Shown in pieces: positions 35,992 to 45,123 of a stretch of DNA of 64,000 nucleotides. Both the position numbers and the translations under genes were made by a program. The DNA comes from Bacteroidota bacterium (GTDB lineage: Bacteria; Bacteroidota; Bacteroidia; Chitinophagales; Saprospiraceae). The DNA lies in assembly GCA_003045895.1 (NCBI GenBank), contig PZPC01000006.1:62001-126000 (forward strand), in the 5' to 3' direction. How positions within the stretch are numbered: position 1 is the first letter of the stretch; each line of letters begins with the position of its first letter. Under the pieces are notes generated by a model. The model had not been told where the DNA came from, did no database searches, and saw only the letters and a program-made list of their open reading frames with translations.

Positions 35992-37356
35992 CTAACGGAT
36001 TACCACCCAATAGTCGACCTGAACGGGCGCTTGTCCGGCCAGTATTTCCCAATCAGGGCCATTTTCCAAGAGTTGGATGGCCAGCAAGTTACTTGCCGGA
36101 TGAGAGCTTTCCAGCACCTGAAAATTGACGGGGCGACCGTTGTCCTGAATGCTAAAAAGCAACCGCACCCTGGCCCGACCACTATTGGGAGGTGTATTTT
36201 CGCGAATGTAGCGCGTCAGCCGCACAAAGCCGCCTACGGGTGCTGCCCGGGAGGAACTGTTCTTTTCTTTAATCGTGTCTGGTACACGCTGCCCCCGGGT
36301 AGCCCCTAACCCGGTAACCACGACTTCGTCCAGTTGTACGTCATCTTCGGATAGCACCACCAGGTTTTCGGTTGATTGAATGTCCACTTGTTGGGTGGAA
36401 TAGCCGGTGTAACTCACTTCGAGCCGGTTGCTGTTTTCGGCGACCGACAACCGGAAAAAGCCATCAAAATCAGAGACGGTTCCGTTCGCACGCCCAACTT
36501 CCAGGACATGGACACCGATGAGCGGATAACCATCCTGGTCCGTGACCCGGCCCTCCACGATCTTAAATCCAGGCCGTGCTTCGGGTACGCCGCTATTCGA
36601 TATCCTGGTATCCAGGTAACTACCGGGCAGAATCACCTTAGGCTGGGCGGCGGCTGGGCTGGGTGGCGGTGGTGGTGGTGGCGGTGGCGGCGCCGAGCGG
36701 GCAACTGTTGCGGATCGGGCGAGCGGAGCTTCCCGTTCAGCTAAATCGGTCGCTTCAGCCAAAATTGGTGATGTTGCGCTAGTGGTTTCCAGTGGGGTAT
36801 TGAAGGCGTTCGGCTCAACAGCTGCGCCCGCTAAATCAGCAGCGGGTTTATTTTTTTTACCGGAAGTTGCCGGGATACCAATCGCCCTGGCAGGAACCGC
36901 CCCGGCAATGGATTCCGAATTAGCAGTCCATGCCGTATCAGGGTTAAGAAGAGGGCTATCCTGTTCTTTTGTCGCCAGCGACGGGGGTTGGGTGCCGACC
37001 GGATGAAGAACAGCCGGGGTGTTTTCTTCCATGGCCAACTCCATGCTGGTATGGGCTTGTTGTTCGGTCAGTAGCCACCAGGCTGTTGCTACAACCAAAA
37101 CCGCTGCCGCAACCCGACTCCAGCGCGGAAGCCGGAGGAAAACATTTTTTTTCTTTTGGCCGGTCAACTTTTGTCGGAGGTTGGCTATGCGGGCCGCGTG
37201 ATCAGCCGATGGCAAGGAGCGGTAGCCCTGCAAAGCTTCGCGAAAAAAAACGTCCTGGGCGGCAGCAGCTTGCAACTCCTGTTCTTCGCGTGCCGTGATT
37301 TCGCCTGAAATCCAGCGTTGCAGCAACTGGTTAATATGTTTTTCCTGGTTATTCAC
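35992..37356 (-). CDS. Membrane partner of an ECF sigma factor, with carboxypeptidase-like and TonB-C-like domains
   Basis: I chose the GTG start (VNNQEKHINQLLQRW) that overlaps the sigma-factor stop codon by 8 bp, giving 454 residues. The N-terminal 60 residues look like an anti-sigma helical region, followed by one membrane segment (VAAAVLVVATAWWLL, about 94-108). Then come a long Ala/Pro/Thr-rich periplasmic linker with ten prolines in a row, a carboxypeptidase-regulatory-like beta domain (VEGRVTDQDGYPLIGV) and a TonB-C-like end. It probably holds the sigma factor until an envelope signal arrives. That role is inferred from coupling and layout. Confidence 0.75.
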   Translation of the reverse strand: MNNQEKHINQLLQRWISGEITAREEQELQAAAAQDVFFREALQGYRSLPSADHAARIANLRQKLTGQKKKNVFLRLPRWSRVAAAVLVVATAWWLLTEQQAHTSMELAMEENTPAVLHPVGTQPPSLATKEQDSPLLNPDTAWTANSESIAGAVPARAIGIPATSGKKNKPAADLAGAAVEPNAFNTPLETTSATSPILAEATDLAEREAPLARSATVARSAPPPPPPPPPPSPAAAQPKVILPGSYLDTRISNSGVPEARPGFKIVEGRVTDQDGYPLIGVHVLEVGRANGTVSDFDGFFRLSVAENSNRLEVSYTGYSTQQVDIQSTENLVVLSEDDVQLDEVVVTGLGATRGQRVPDTIKEKNSSSRAAPVGGFVRLTRYIRENTPPNSGRARVRLLFSIQDNGRPVNFQVLESSHPASNLLAIQLLENGPDWEILAGQAPVQVDYWVVIR

Positions 37357-37942
37357 CTGATGTATTCCGATTTTCCCGTTCTTCAATGCACTTGCGCAAA
37401 TTGCGGCGCCCGTTCTGGATATTAGACCGCACCTGCCCGACGGATTCCTGCCGAAATTCGGCAATTGTCAGGTAAGAATGGCCTTCGAAATAAAACAACT
37501 GTACACAAGCTATTTGTTGTTCATTCAACTGATCCAGGCAAGCCCGGAGGACAATTTCCCGATCCTGGTCAGGCATTTCCTCGTCTAGTGGATGCCAGAT
37601 CTCAGCCGATTGCACAATCAGCGGGTCAATATTTTCCATTATCTCCCGCTTTTCCCGACGCAATTGCATCAGGCAATGGTTCCTGACAAAGGTATGTAGC
37701 CAATTTTTGAAATTGCGGACCTGGTGCTGGGGAAGTTTTTCCTGTAATTCGATGTAAATGGCCATGACCGCGTCCTCGGCCCGATCTTCGGTTTTCAGGT
37801 ACCTGATGGCCAAACCATAACTGAGTGCCAGGTACCGGTTGAATAAACTGGCCAAAGCCTCTTTATCCTCCTCCCCTTGGAAGCGAGCCAGCAGATCTGC
37901 ATCAGATTCAGGCTTTTCCTTACCGCGGAGGTAACGGAGCAT
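37349..37942 (-). CDS. ECF-type RNA polymerase sigma factor
   Basis: This 197-residue protein has sigma region 2 around YLKTEDRAEDAVMAIYIELQ (about 53-72) and region 4 with a helix-turn-helix at about 140-185 (YLTIAEFRQESVGQVRSNIQNGRRNL). It overlaps its membrane partner by 8 bp, so stoichiometric production is likely. The regulon cannot be read from the window. It lies 44 bp downstream of der on the same strand. Confidence 0.9.
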   Translation of the reverse strand: MLRYLRGKEKPESDADLLARFQGEEDKEALASLFNRYLALSYGLAIRYLKTEDRAEDAVMAIYIELQEKLPQHQVRNFKNWLHTFVRNHCLMQLRREKREIMENIDPLIVQSAEIWHPLDEEMPDQDREIVLRACLDQLNEQQIACVQLFYFEGHSYLTIAEFRQESVGQVRSNIQNGRRNLRKCIEERENRNTSGE

Positions 37943-37986
37943 ATGGACGATGTTGAGTTTAGAGGTTCTCTGGTTAAGCTACCACC

Positions 37987-39288
37987 TTATTTCTTGCGAA
38001 AGTAAACACTTACGGGCACCCCTTTAAAGTTGAAATTTTCCCGCAACTGGTTCTCCAGGTAATTTTGGTAACTTTCTTTAACGTGTTTGGGGTTGCTACA
38101 GAAAAAAGCAAAGGCCGGAAACGACATGGGCAACTGGGTAACGTATTTGATTTTCACCAGTCGGCCGCGGTGGGCTGGTGGGTTGTGTCGTTCAACGGCT
38201 TCCAACATTTTTTCGTTCAACTCGGAAGTAGAAATACGTCGGGTACGATTTTCGAAGACCTCCAGCGCTGCCTCCACGGCTTGAAAAATGCGAACCTTGT
38301 CCAGGGCAGAAACAAACAGAATGGGTAAGTCGGTAAAGGGCGAAAACCGGCGGCGAATCTCCAGTTCAAAATCCCTGGCCGTATTGGTCTCTTTGGGTAC
38401 CAGGTCCCACTTGTTCACCAGGATAACGATTCCTTTGTGGCGGCGCTGGGCCAGCCGAAAAATGCTGAGGTCCTGCGCTTCCACGCCCAGGGTAGCATCC
38501 AGCATGAGCAGGATAACGTCAGATTCTTCCAGTGCTTTAATGGCGCGCATGACCGAATAAAACTCCAGGTCTTCGTGGACCTTGGCTTTCTTGCGGATGC
38601 CGGCGGTATCGATGAGTAAAAACTCCTTCCCAAATTTGTTGTAGTGGGTATGGATAGAATCACGCGTAGTGCCCGCCAGGTTGGTAACAATATTGCGTTC
38701 CTCCCCCAACAGGGCGTTGGTCAGGCTGGATTTTCCGACGTTGGGCTGCCCAACGATAGCCAACCGGGGCAATTTGTTTTCTTCCCGTTCTTCTTCTTCG
38801 ATGTATTCGGTTAACGCGTCTAATAACTCTCCCGTGCCGCTACCGGTCATCGAAGACAAAAAGTAGGTGTGTTCGAAGCCAAGGCTCCAAAACTCGTTGG
38901 CATCCAATTGCCGCTGGTGGTTATCTACCTTGTTGACCGTCAGAAAAACAGGTTTCTTGGTACGGCGCAACATTTCGGCAACCTGTTCATCCAGATCGGT
39001 CAGCCCGGTGGTGACGTCCACCATAAAAATAATTACGCCTGCTTCTTCAATTGCGATTTGAACCTGCGAACGAATGGCTGCCTCGTAAATGTCTTCCGAA
39101 TTGCGAACAAACCCGCCGGTATCCACCACCGTAAAGGTCTTTCCATTCCAATAGCTGGACCCATACTGCCGATCGCGGGTTACCCCACTTTCATCATCAA
39201 TAATGGCCTGACGTTCTCCTATTAATCGGTTATAAAGCGTAGACTTTCCTACATTCGGACGGCCCACGATCGCTACTATATTTCCCAT
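37987..39288 (-). CDS. der: GTPase Der (EngA)
   Basis: Starting at MGNIVAIVGRPNVGKST, the 433-residue protein has two tandem GTPase domains. Their P-loops are GRPNVGKS (9-16) and GQPNVGKS (180-187), with DTGG/DTAG switch motifs and NKVD/NKWD base-specificity motifs. A KH-like C-terminal domain follows. Der is essential for 50S ribosome assembly. A longer in-frame reading with 34 extra residues exists but lies in the promoter region, so the shorter start is preferred. Confidence 0.97.
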   Translation of the reverse strand: MGNIVAIVGRPNVGKSTLYNRLIGERQAIIDDESGVTRDRQYGSSYWNGKTFTVVDTGGFVRNSEDIYEAAIRSQVQIAIEEAGVIIFMVDVTTGLTDLDEQVAEMLRRTKKPVFLTVNKVDNHQRQLDANEFWSLGFEHTYFLSSMTGSGTGELLDALTEYIEEEEREENKLPRLAIVGQPNVGKSSLTNALLGEERNIVTNLAGTTRDSIHTHYNKFGKEFLLIDTAGIRKKAKVHEDLEFYSVMRAIKALEESDVILLMLDATLGVEAQDLSIFRLAQRRHKGIVILVNKWDLVPKETNTARDFELEIRRRFSPFTDLPILFVSALDKVRIFQAVEAALEVFENRTRRISTSELNEKMLEAVERHNPPAHRGRLVKIKYVTQLPMSFPAFAFFCSNPKHVKESYQNYLENQLRENFNFKGVPVSVYFRKK

Positions 39289-39323
39289 TGCTTGGTAAAA
39301 TAACTGGTTTTTTAAACAAGGGG

Positions 39324-39331
39324 CAAAGATA
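39324..39331 (-). promoter_or_regulatory. -7 element of der
   Basis: The minus strand reads TATCTTTG, an exact TAnnTTTG match, 35 nt before the der ATG. This supports the shorter der start. Confidence 0.55.
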
Positions 39332-39472
39332 CGGATTATATGTGCGACTAGCGATGTATTCTTCCAATCGTTTACACAAATACCCAACAAGGTGGCTTGT
39401 TTTACCCCTGGTTTCAGCTATTTCCGGGCCGCAGGCGCCGGATGGCGGCGAAACCGCTAACAAAAATTCCAA

Positions 39473-39488
39473 CCGTGTGCGCACACGG
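39473..39488. promoter_or_regulatory. 16-bp perfect palindrome, likely operator of the LacI-type regulator
   Basis: CCGTGTGCGCACACGG is an exact palindrome with a central CG-rich step, as in many LacI-family operators. It lies 15 bp upstream of the TACTTTTG -7 element, where the -33 element should be, and 52 bp before the deaminase gene. The LacI-type regulator is the second gene of the same operon, so autoregulation is the simplest reading. Confidence 0.6.
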
Positions 39489-39503
39489 CACACAAAAAAG
39501 ACC

Positions 39504-39511
39504 TACTTTTG
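39504..39511 (+). promoter_or_regulatory. -7 element of the amino-sugar operon
   Basis: TACTTTTG matches TAnnTTTG exactly, 29 nt before the deaminase ATG. No TTG is found at the -33 position, which is occupied by the palindrome. Confidence 0.6.
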
Positions 39512-39540
39512 TCTTATCCACTCACCAAACCCGGCCCTCC

Positions 39541-41496
39541 ATGCAGCCAACAACATCCACCAACGCACCCAATCCCCAGCTCAAATACACCTTCAAAACA
39601 CTGGAGCGCATTCCGGTAAAAATCTGGCAATCACCCGAGGCGGCATCCCGACACGTGGCGCAATCTATTGCCCTGGCCATCCGGCAAAAACAACAGGAGG
39701 GAGAACACATTGTCCTTGGCCTGGCGACGGGCTCCTCCCCTATTCGGGTCTACCAGGAGCTGATCCGCTTGCACCGGGAAGAAAATTTAAGCTTTCGAAA
39801 TGTCATTACCTTCAATCTGGATGAGTATTACCCCTTAGAGCCGACTGCTGCCCAGAGCTACGTTCGCTTTATGCACGAGTACCTTTTCGACCACATTGAC
39901 ATCCGGCCGGAAAACATCCACATTCCCGATGGAACCATTCCCCTGGAGGCGGTAGGCAATTACTGCGAAGCCTACGAAAAAAAGATCAACCTGGCAGGTG
40001 GTATTGATATCCAATTGTTGGGGATAGGCCGCACGGGGCACATTGGTTTCAATGAGCCGGGGTCCTGGGAAAGCTCCCTGACCCGCATTGTCCGGTTGGA
40101 CAACATTACCCGTAAGGATGCGGCCAATGACTTTGGGGGCATCGAAAATGTCCCTTACCGCGCCATCACCATGGGCATAAAAACCATTTTGAATGCCCGG
40201 GCCGTGTACCTGCTGGCCTGGGGCCAGCACAAAGCACAGGTGGTTCGCGATGCGGTGGAAGGCGAAATCACCACCACGCTGCCCTCGTCTTTTTTGCAAA
40301 AACACCCCAATGTGCGCTTTTTCATTGACGAAGCTGCCGCCGAAGAGCTGACCAAGATCAAGACGCCCTGGCTGGTCGGGATGTGCCAATGGGACAACAA
40401 GCTGGCCGCGAAAGCGGTCATTTGGCTATCGCAAAAAGTGGGTAAGCCCATTTTAAAACTCACGAACGAAGACTATACCGAAAACAGCCTCAGCGAATTA
40501 ATTCTGGAATACGACTCAGCCTACAGTCTCAACATTGAAATATTCAACCGACTGCAGCATACCATTACGGGGTGGCCAGGCGGCAAACCCAATGTAGACG
40601 ACACCAACCGCCCAGAGCGCAGCCTACCGGCCAAAAAGCGGGTGGTCATTTTCAGCCCGCACCCCGACGACGATGTGATCAGCATGGGTGGTACCTTTCT
40701 GCGGCTGGTAGAACAAGGCCACGAGGTACACGTCGCCTACCAAACCAGTGGTAACATTGCCGTTCACGATCACGATGCTTTGCGCTTTATTGAGTTCATG
40801 GAGGAGTTTGGCAACTTGCACCACCTCCACACCGAAACCAGTGCGGCGCTGTTCGCCAAGGCCCGTGCCGACCTTGGCAGCACGCCGCTGGGCAACAGTG
40901 CTACCCACGAGTCCCTCACCATCAAAGGGCTCATTCGCCGGGGAGAAGCCCGGGCTGGTGCGCGCTTCTGTGGTTTATCTGATGCCCAAATACACTTCCT
41001 CGACCTGCCGTTTTACGAAACAGGATCGGTACGTAAGAAACCTTTTGGCAGCGTTGACATTCAGCTCACCAAAGACTTTCTCAACACCATCCGTCCCCAC
41101 CAGGTTTTTGCGGCCGGCGACCTGGCCGACCCCAATGGTACCCATCGGGTTTGTCTGGACATTATTACCACGGCATTCCACCAGCTGGCCGCTGAAAAGT
41201 GGATGAAAAACTGCTGGTTGTGGCTCTACCGGGGCGCCTGGCAAGAGTGGCCCATCCACGAGATCGAAATGGCCATTCCGTTGAGCCCCGACCAGGTCGC
41301 GAAAAAACGCCGGGGCATTTACATGCACCAGTCGCAAAAAGACAGTCCGCCATTTCCCGGTAACGACGAAAGGGAGTTTTGGGAACGGGCCGAAGACCGC
41401 AACCGGGAAACCGCTCACCTGTACCGGCAACTGGGTTTGGCCGAATACGAAGCGATGGAGGCCTTCCAACGCTGGCAAATGCCCCCAACGGCTTGA
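39541..41496 (+). CDS. nagB: Glucosamine-6-phosphate deaminase fused to a PIG-L/LmbE deacetylase domain
   Basis: This 651-residue protein starts at MQPTTSTNAPNP, just after the promoter. The N-terminal NagB domain (about 20-270) has GLATGSSPIRVY, NLDEYYPL and LGIGRTGHIGFNEPGS. The C-terminal domain from about 365 is PIG-L type, with the zinc motif SPHPDDD (372-378) and a later GTHR. The fusion is known in Bacteroidota. It would turn glucosamine-6-phosphate into fructose-6-phosphate and ammonia, with a linked N-deacetylation step on an unknown amino-sugar substrate. Its stop codon overlaps the start of the regulator gene. Confidence 0.9.
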   Translation: MQPTTSTNAPNPQLKYTFKTLERIPVKIWQSPEAASRHVAQSIALAIRQKQQEGEHIVLGLATGSSPIRVYQELIRLHREENLSFRNVITFNLDEYYPLEPTAAQSYVRFMHEYLFDHIDIRPENIHIPDGTIPLEAVGNYCEAYEKKINLAGGIDIQLLGIGRTGHIGFNEPGSWESSLTRIVRLDNITRKDAANDFGGIENVPYRAITMGIKTILNARAVYLLAWGQHKAQVVRDAVEGEITTTLPSSFLQKHPNVRFFIDEAAAEELTKIKTPWLVGMCQWDNKLAAKAVIWLSQKVGKPILKLTNEDYTENSLSELILEYDSAYSLNIEIFNRLQHTITGWPGGKPNVDDTNRPERSLPAKKRVVIFSPHPDDDVISMGGTFLRLVEQGHEVHVAYQTSGNIAVHDHDALRFIEFMEEFGNLHHLHTETSAALFAKARADLGSTPLGNSATHESLTIKGLIRRGEARAGARFCGLSDAQIHFLDLPFYETGSVRKKPFGSVDIQLTKDFLNTIRPHQVFAAGDLADPNGTHRVCLDIITTAFHQLAAEKWMKNCWLWLYRGAWQEWPIHEIEMAIPLSPDQVAKKRRGIYMHQSQKDSPPFPGNDEREFWERAEDRNRETAHLYRQLGLAEYEAMEAFQRWQMPPTA

Positions 41497-42569
41497 AGCG
41501 AATCCGCATAAAAGACATTGCCACCCGGGCCGGGGTTTCTACCGGCACGGTAGATCGGGTATTGCACCAACGTGGTGAGGTATCGGTAGCCGCCCGGTCC
41601 AAGGTCAACAAAGCCCTGGAGGAGTTGGGCTACGAACGCAACTTCCTGGCCAGCACCCTTGCTTTCAATCGCACCTATACGATTGGGGTGCTGCTGCCTT
41701 TTCCTGAAACAGACGACTACTGGCAAGCCATTAACCAGGGGGTTATCCGGGCACAGCAAACCCTGCAACATTTTGGCCTCGCTATGCAATGCCATTATTT
41801 TGAGTTGGCCAACCCGCGCCATTTCGCCGAGTGTGCCAACCGCTTGCTGGCAGATCCACCCGCCGCCTTTCTGTTTGCTCCGCTTTTTCAACTGGAAGGA
41901 CAAGAGTTGGCGCAGCGGCTCCAGGCCATGGCCGTGCCCTATCTGATGATCAACAGTCAACTCCCCCACGCCAATGCCTTGTGCTACGTTGGCCAGGATG
42001 CTTACCAGGCTGGCTTTCTGGCTGGTCGGCTGCTGGGCCAGGCCATCCCCACAGCAGCGCTACCCCTTCTTCTACACCTCGATCAAGACGCCGCAAATGC
42101 CCCGCATTTGCAAGCTAAAGCCCACGGCTTTAAAGCTTATTTCACCCAACAGGGTCTCCCTCAGCCGCAAGTTATCGAACGGGAGATAAAACACTTCAAC
42201 TCCCCTACCGAGCTATTAACAACCTTGCAGGCTATCCTGAACGAAGAACCAAAAATCGGCGGTATTTTCGTCACCAACTCACGGGCACACCTGGTTGCTG
42301 CTGCCTGGACCGCCTCGAGCCAACCCCACCTTCCCCTCATTGGCTTCGACCCCCTACCGGCTAACCTGGCAGCATTGCGCCAGGGGAAAATACATGCCCT
42401 CATCCACCAGCACCCAAAGGCCCAGGGTTATCTGGGCCTGCTAACGCTTTCTGACCACCTGCTGCGAAAAGCCACTATTCCGCCTTTAAAGCTCCTCCCC
42501 CTCGATATCGTGCTGCGCGAAAACATGGACTACCTGGACGGCTGGGATATTCTGGTAGGACTGGTGTGA
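41493..42569 (+). CDS. LacI-family transcriptional regulator
   Basis: The TTG start overlapping the upstream stop (TTGA) gives LKRIRIKDIATRAGVSTGTVDRVLH, a typical LacI helix-turn-helix and hinge. The 358-residue protein then has a periplasmic-binding-protein-like sensor domain (about 62-350; TIGVLLPFPETDDYW, LPLIGFDPLPANL). It probably senses an amino sugar or its phosphate and represses its own operon through the palindrome at 39473-39488. No other suitable start codon precedes the helix-turn-helix. Confidence 0.9.
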   Translation: MKRIRIKDIATRAGVSTGTVDRVLHQRGEVSVAARSKVNKALEELGYERNFLASTLAFNRTYTIGVLLPFPETDDYWQAINQGVIRAQQTLQHFGLAMQCHYFELANPRHFAECANRLLADPPAAFLFAPLFQLEGQELAQRLQAMAVPYLMINSQLPHANALCYVGQDAYQAGFLAGRLLGQAIPTAALPLLLHLDQDAANAPHLQAKAHGFKAYFTQQGLPQPQVIEREIKHFNSPTELLTTLQAILNEEPKIGGIFVTNSRAHLVAAAWTASSQPHLPLIGFDPLPANLAALRQGKIHALIHQHPKAQGYLGLLTLSDHLLRKATIPPLKLLPLDIVLRENMDYLDGWDILVGLV

Positions 42570-42610
42570 TCATCAGCTCTTTTCAAACCTTGTGCTTTGC
42601 CTCTGCTGCC

Positions 42611-42622
42611 TGACAAAAATCA
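42611..42622. promoter_or_regulatory. FNR/CRP-like half-conserved palindrome
   Basis: TGAC-AAAA-ATCA lies 75 bp before the ATG of the 256-residue protein gene. One arm has C instead of T compared with TGAT-N4-ATCA. On its own it is weak. It is listed because the same core recurs upstream of four other places in this region. Confidence 0.35.
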
Positions 42623-42697
42623 TTGGTGGTCTTAAGTTCTATCATCAAAAGAATTGTATAATTCCTTTAATTTTAAAAAATAAATACCCTATAAACG

Positions 42698-43468
42698 ATG
42701 AAGTATAAATCCAATGCGTCGTGGGCAAGGATTGTCCGTCAGGTTAGTTTGCTGTTATTGCTTGCTTTATTCTTATCCAACCAACAGTCACCCCAACATA
42801 TCCCCCCTTTTATCTTTCCGGAATTGGATCAGCCAGTCGTCAGTTTATGGTTGGCAGCAACAGCCAATGATTCGGCTCAAACGCGTGCACAACTCAAGGA
42901 AGTAAAGCGGCAGTGGCAAATTCACAAAGCAGATGTGGAAGACTTTCCATTAACTGTCTGTAATCCTTATTTGATTGGTGGCACGATCGATGCTTTATTG
43001 GTTCAGATGCAGCGCGCTCAGGCTGTACCCGATTACGATGAACTGACCGGATTGAGTTATCACTTCCTCTGGGAATTCAAAACTGTCCGCGCCTTTCATC
43101 GACAAAATTATTACCCTTTGGATGCGTGGTGGGATGTTTACAACCTCCATCAGGAAATTTCCTTTGCGACCCACGACCCCGAATTAGGACTGTTGGAATG
43201 GCAGGAATTGGAATGCATGTTTGATGAATTCGTCTGTCTGCTTGAGGAATACGAAGCGAAGGCAGAAGCCAATCTGACGCGGTATGCACCAAGGGTAGAT
43301 GAAGATGCCCATAAGGACGCCATGAACCGAATTTACGTCTGCATCAATGATTACAAGCAGGCTCTGACTACAGGCTACCGGGATCGTTTACTCACGCCTT
43401 GTGAGGAGATCGCAGCAGGATTGAAGCTAATCCTGACCTGCTATACCAAGGAAGGTGTAACCCTTTGA
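42698..43468 (+). CDS. Exported protein of unknown function
   Basis: I do not recognise this 256-residue protein. It has a hydrophobic N-terminal segment (about 14-27, QVSLLLLLALFLSN) that could be a signal peptide or anchor. A mostly alpha-helical, acidic mature part follows, with six cysteines (in TVCNP, ELECMF, FVCLL, IYVCIN, TPCEEI and LTCYT) and aromatic stretches such as YYPLDAWWDVYNLH. It is the first gene of the stress island and precedes hsp20 by 52 bp. A TATAAT-like stretch at 42657-42662 and an FNR-like half-conserved site lie upstream. Confidence 0.7.
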   Translation: MKYKSNASWARIVRQVSLLLLLALFLSNQQSPQHIPPFIFPELDQPVVSLWLAATANDSAQTRAQLKEVKRQWQIHKADVEDFPLTVCNPYLIGGTIDALLVQMQRAQAVPDYDELTGLSYHFLWEFKTVRAFHRQNYYPLDAWWDVYNLHQEISFATHDPELGLLEWQELECMFDEFVCLLEEYEAKAEANLTRYAPRVDEDAHKDAMNRIYVCINDYKQALTTGYRDRLLTPCEEIAAGLKLILTCYTKEGVTL

Positions 43469-43520
43469 AGTTTTGCGCTCGAGAAGCGTTGTTCCATATT
43501 TATAACCAAAAACCAAAGCT

Positions 43521-43958
43521 ATGTCTATTATCAAATGGAATGATCGGACTGCACTACCAACAGTCACCACCGTTTTCGACGATTTCTTTAGTGATGATCA
43601 AGGCTTTTTCAAAGTCTTATCCGCAAGCGAATCCGTTCCTGCCGCTAATATTGTTGAGAACGAAAAAAACTACACCCTTGAATTAGCCATTCCGGGTGTG
43701 TCGAAGAAAGACCTGAAAATTGAGGTCGACAACAATATGATTCGCATCAGTTCCGAAAAGGAGGAAAGTAGGGAAACCAGCGAAAAAAATTACACGCGTC
43801 GGGAGTATAGTTTTAATGCGTTCAGCCGTTCTTTCCGGCTACCCGACAATGTTGATCCCGAAAAAGTTGCTGCCAACTACAACAACGGAATTCTAACGGT
43901 GGAAATCACCAAAACGAAGCCGGGTAAGTCCGCGATGAAGACGATTCCCATATCCTAA
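43521..43958 (+). CDS. Hsp20/alpha-crystallin small heat-shock protein
   Basis: This 145-residue protein has a short N-terminal arm and an alpha-crystallin domain from about 40. Visible in it are NYTLELAIPGVSKKDLKIEV (about 50-69), the YTRREYSFNAFSRSF strand (about 92-106) and a late NNGILTVEI. These proteins hold unfolding proteins as ATP-independent chaperones. Its place in a cluster with universal stress proteins fits a stress or dormancy role. A terminator-like hairpin follows. Confidence 0.95.
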   Translation: MSIIKWNDRTALPTVTTVFDDFFSDDQGFFKVLSASESVPAANIVENEKNYTLELAIPGVSKKDLKIEVDNNMIRISSEKEESRETSEKNYTRREYSFNAFSRSFRLPDNVDPEKVAANYNNGILTVEITKTKPGKSAMKTIPIS

Positions 43959-43973
43959 ATCGGAGTGATTTAA

Positions 43974-44007
43974 CCTATCCGGGGCAAAACAACTTTCCCC
44001 GGATAGG
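43974..44007 (+). terminator. Hairpin after hsp20
   Basis: CCTATCCGGGG (43974-43984) and CCCCGGATAGG (43997-44007) form a perfect 11-bp stem with a 12-nt loop. The following AATTTGG has only a short T-run, so termination may be partial. The next ATG is 27 nt downstream. Confidence 0.6.
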
Positions 44008-44034
44008 AATTTGGCCCCAAATCCAATAGCCTAT

Positions 44035-45123
44035 ATGCTACGCTACCTACTTCTTTGCCTACTTGCGCTGCACGGTTTAATCCATTTACTGGGCTTTGTC
44101 AAGGCCTTTGCCATAGCTCCGGCAAATCAGCTTACAGCGACCATTAGCAAACCAATGGGTTTGCTCTGGTTAGTGGCAGCCGCCTTGCTGCTGGTTACTA
44201 CTTTTCTATTGATGCGCAGGAGTGGGCACTGGTTTTGGTGGGCTTTCCTAGCTATTGGTTTATCCCAGGTGCTCCTTATCCTGTACTGGCAAGAAACCAA
44301 ATTCGGCACTTTACCCAATCTTGTCCTCTTATTGACAGCCATTGTGGCGCTGAGCAATTGGCGCTTTGAATCGCGCTACCAACAAGATGTAGCAGCTAGC
44401 CTGCGGCGTACTGCCACAACAATAATGGATACAATAGGCGAACAAGATTTGGCCCATCTTCCACTGCCAGTGCAAGGGTACCTGCGCTACGTGGGGGTCG
44501 TTGGCCAACCCAAAGTGAACAACTTTCGTGCAACCTGGACCGGATTCATGCGCGAGAAAGGCAAAGATTGGTTTCCTTTTACGGCCGAACAATATAATTT
44601 CTGTGCGGAACCGGAACGTTTATTCTTTATGAAAGCAAAACTCAAAGGACTGTCCACTTATGGTTACCATGCTTACAGCGACGGAGAAGCCAGTATGTTG
44701 GTAAAAGTGTTGTCCTTGTTTCCAGTAGTGGATTTGCAGGAAAAAGAGCTCTTCAAGGCCGAGACGGTAACTTTCTTCAATGACCTATGCCTGCTTGCAC
44801 CCGCTGCGCTAATTGATAAAAATATTCAGTGGGAAACGATTGATCCCACTACCGTTCGCGCCTTCTTTAACAACCGGGACGTAACGGTTTCAGCTGTTCT
44901 TCATTTTAACGAGGAAGGCCAACTCATTAATTTTGTTTCGGATGACCGCCTGGAGGTGGCCAGCAAACAGGCTTTCCGGTTCTCCACCCCCTTGGCTAAC
45001 TACCGAAAATTTGGTAAATTCCAGTTGTTAGGTTATGGAGAAGCCAAATGGCACTATCCCGAGGGAGAATTTATTTACGGTAAGTTTTACCTACAAGACC
45101 TGACCTACAACATTGAACCATAA
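44035..45123 (+). CDS. Membrane protein of the DUF6544 type
   Basis: This 362-residue protein has about four N-terminal membrane segments (residues 1-115). A soluble domain follows with PVQGYLRYVGVVGQPKV, RLFFMKAKLKGLSTYGYHAY and TVTFFNDLCLLAPAALID. These strings fit a conserved bacterial family that I recall as DUF6544, but the family name is uncertain. Its function is unknown. It starts at the ATG opening a hydrophobic segment. The next gene begins directly after its stop codon (TAAATG), so the two are coupled. Confidence 0.65.
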   Translation: MLRYLLLCLLALHGLIHLLGFVKAFAIAPANQLTATISKPMGLLWLVAAALLLVTTFLLMRRSGHWFWWAFLAIGLSQVLLILYWQETKFGTLPNLVLLLTAIVALSNWRFESRYQQDVAASLRRTATTIMDTIGEQDLAHLPLPVQGYLRYVGVVGQPKVNNFRATWTGFMREKGKDWFPFTAEQYNFCAEPERLFFMKAKLKGLSTYGYHAYSDGEASMLVKVLSLFPVVDLQEKELFKAETVTFFNDLCLLAPAALIDKNIQWETIDPTTVRAFFNNRDVTVSAVLHFNEEGQLINFVSDDRLEVASKQAFRFSTPLANYRKFGKFQLLGYGEAKWHYPEGEFIYGKFYLQDLTYNIEP

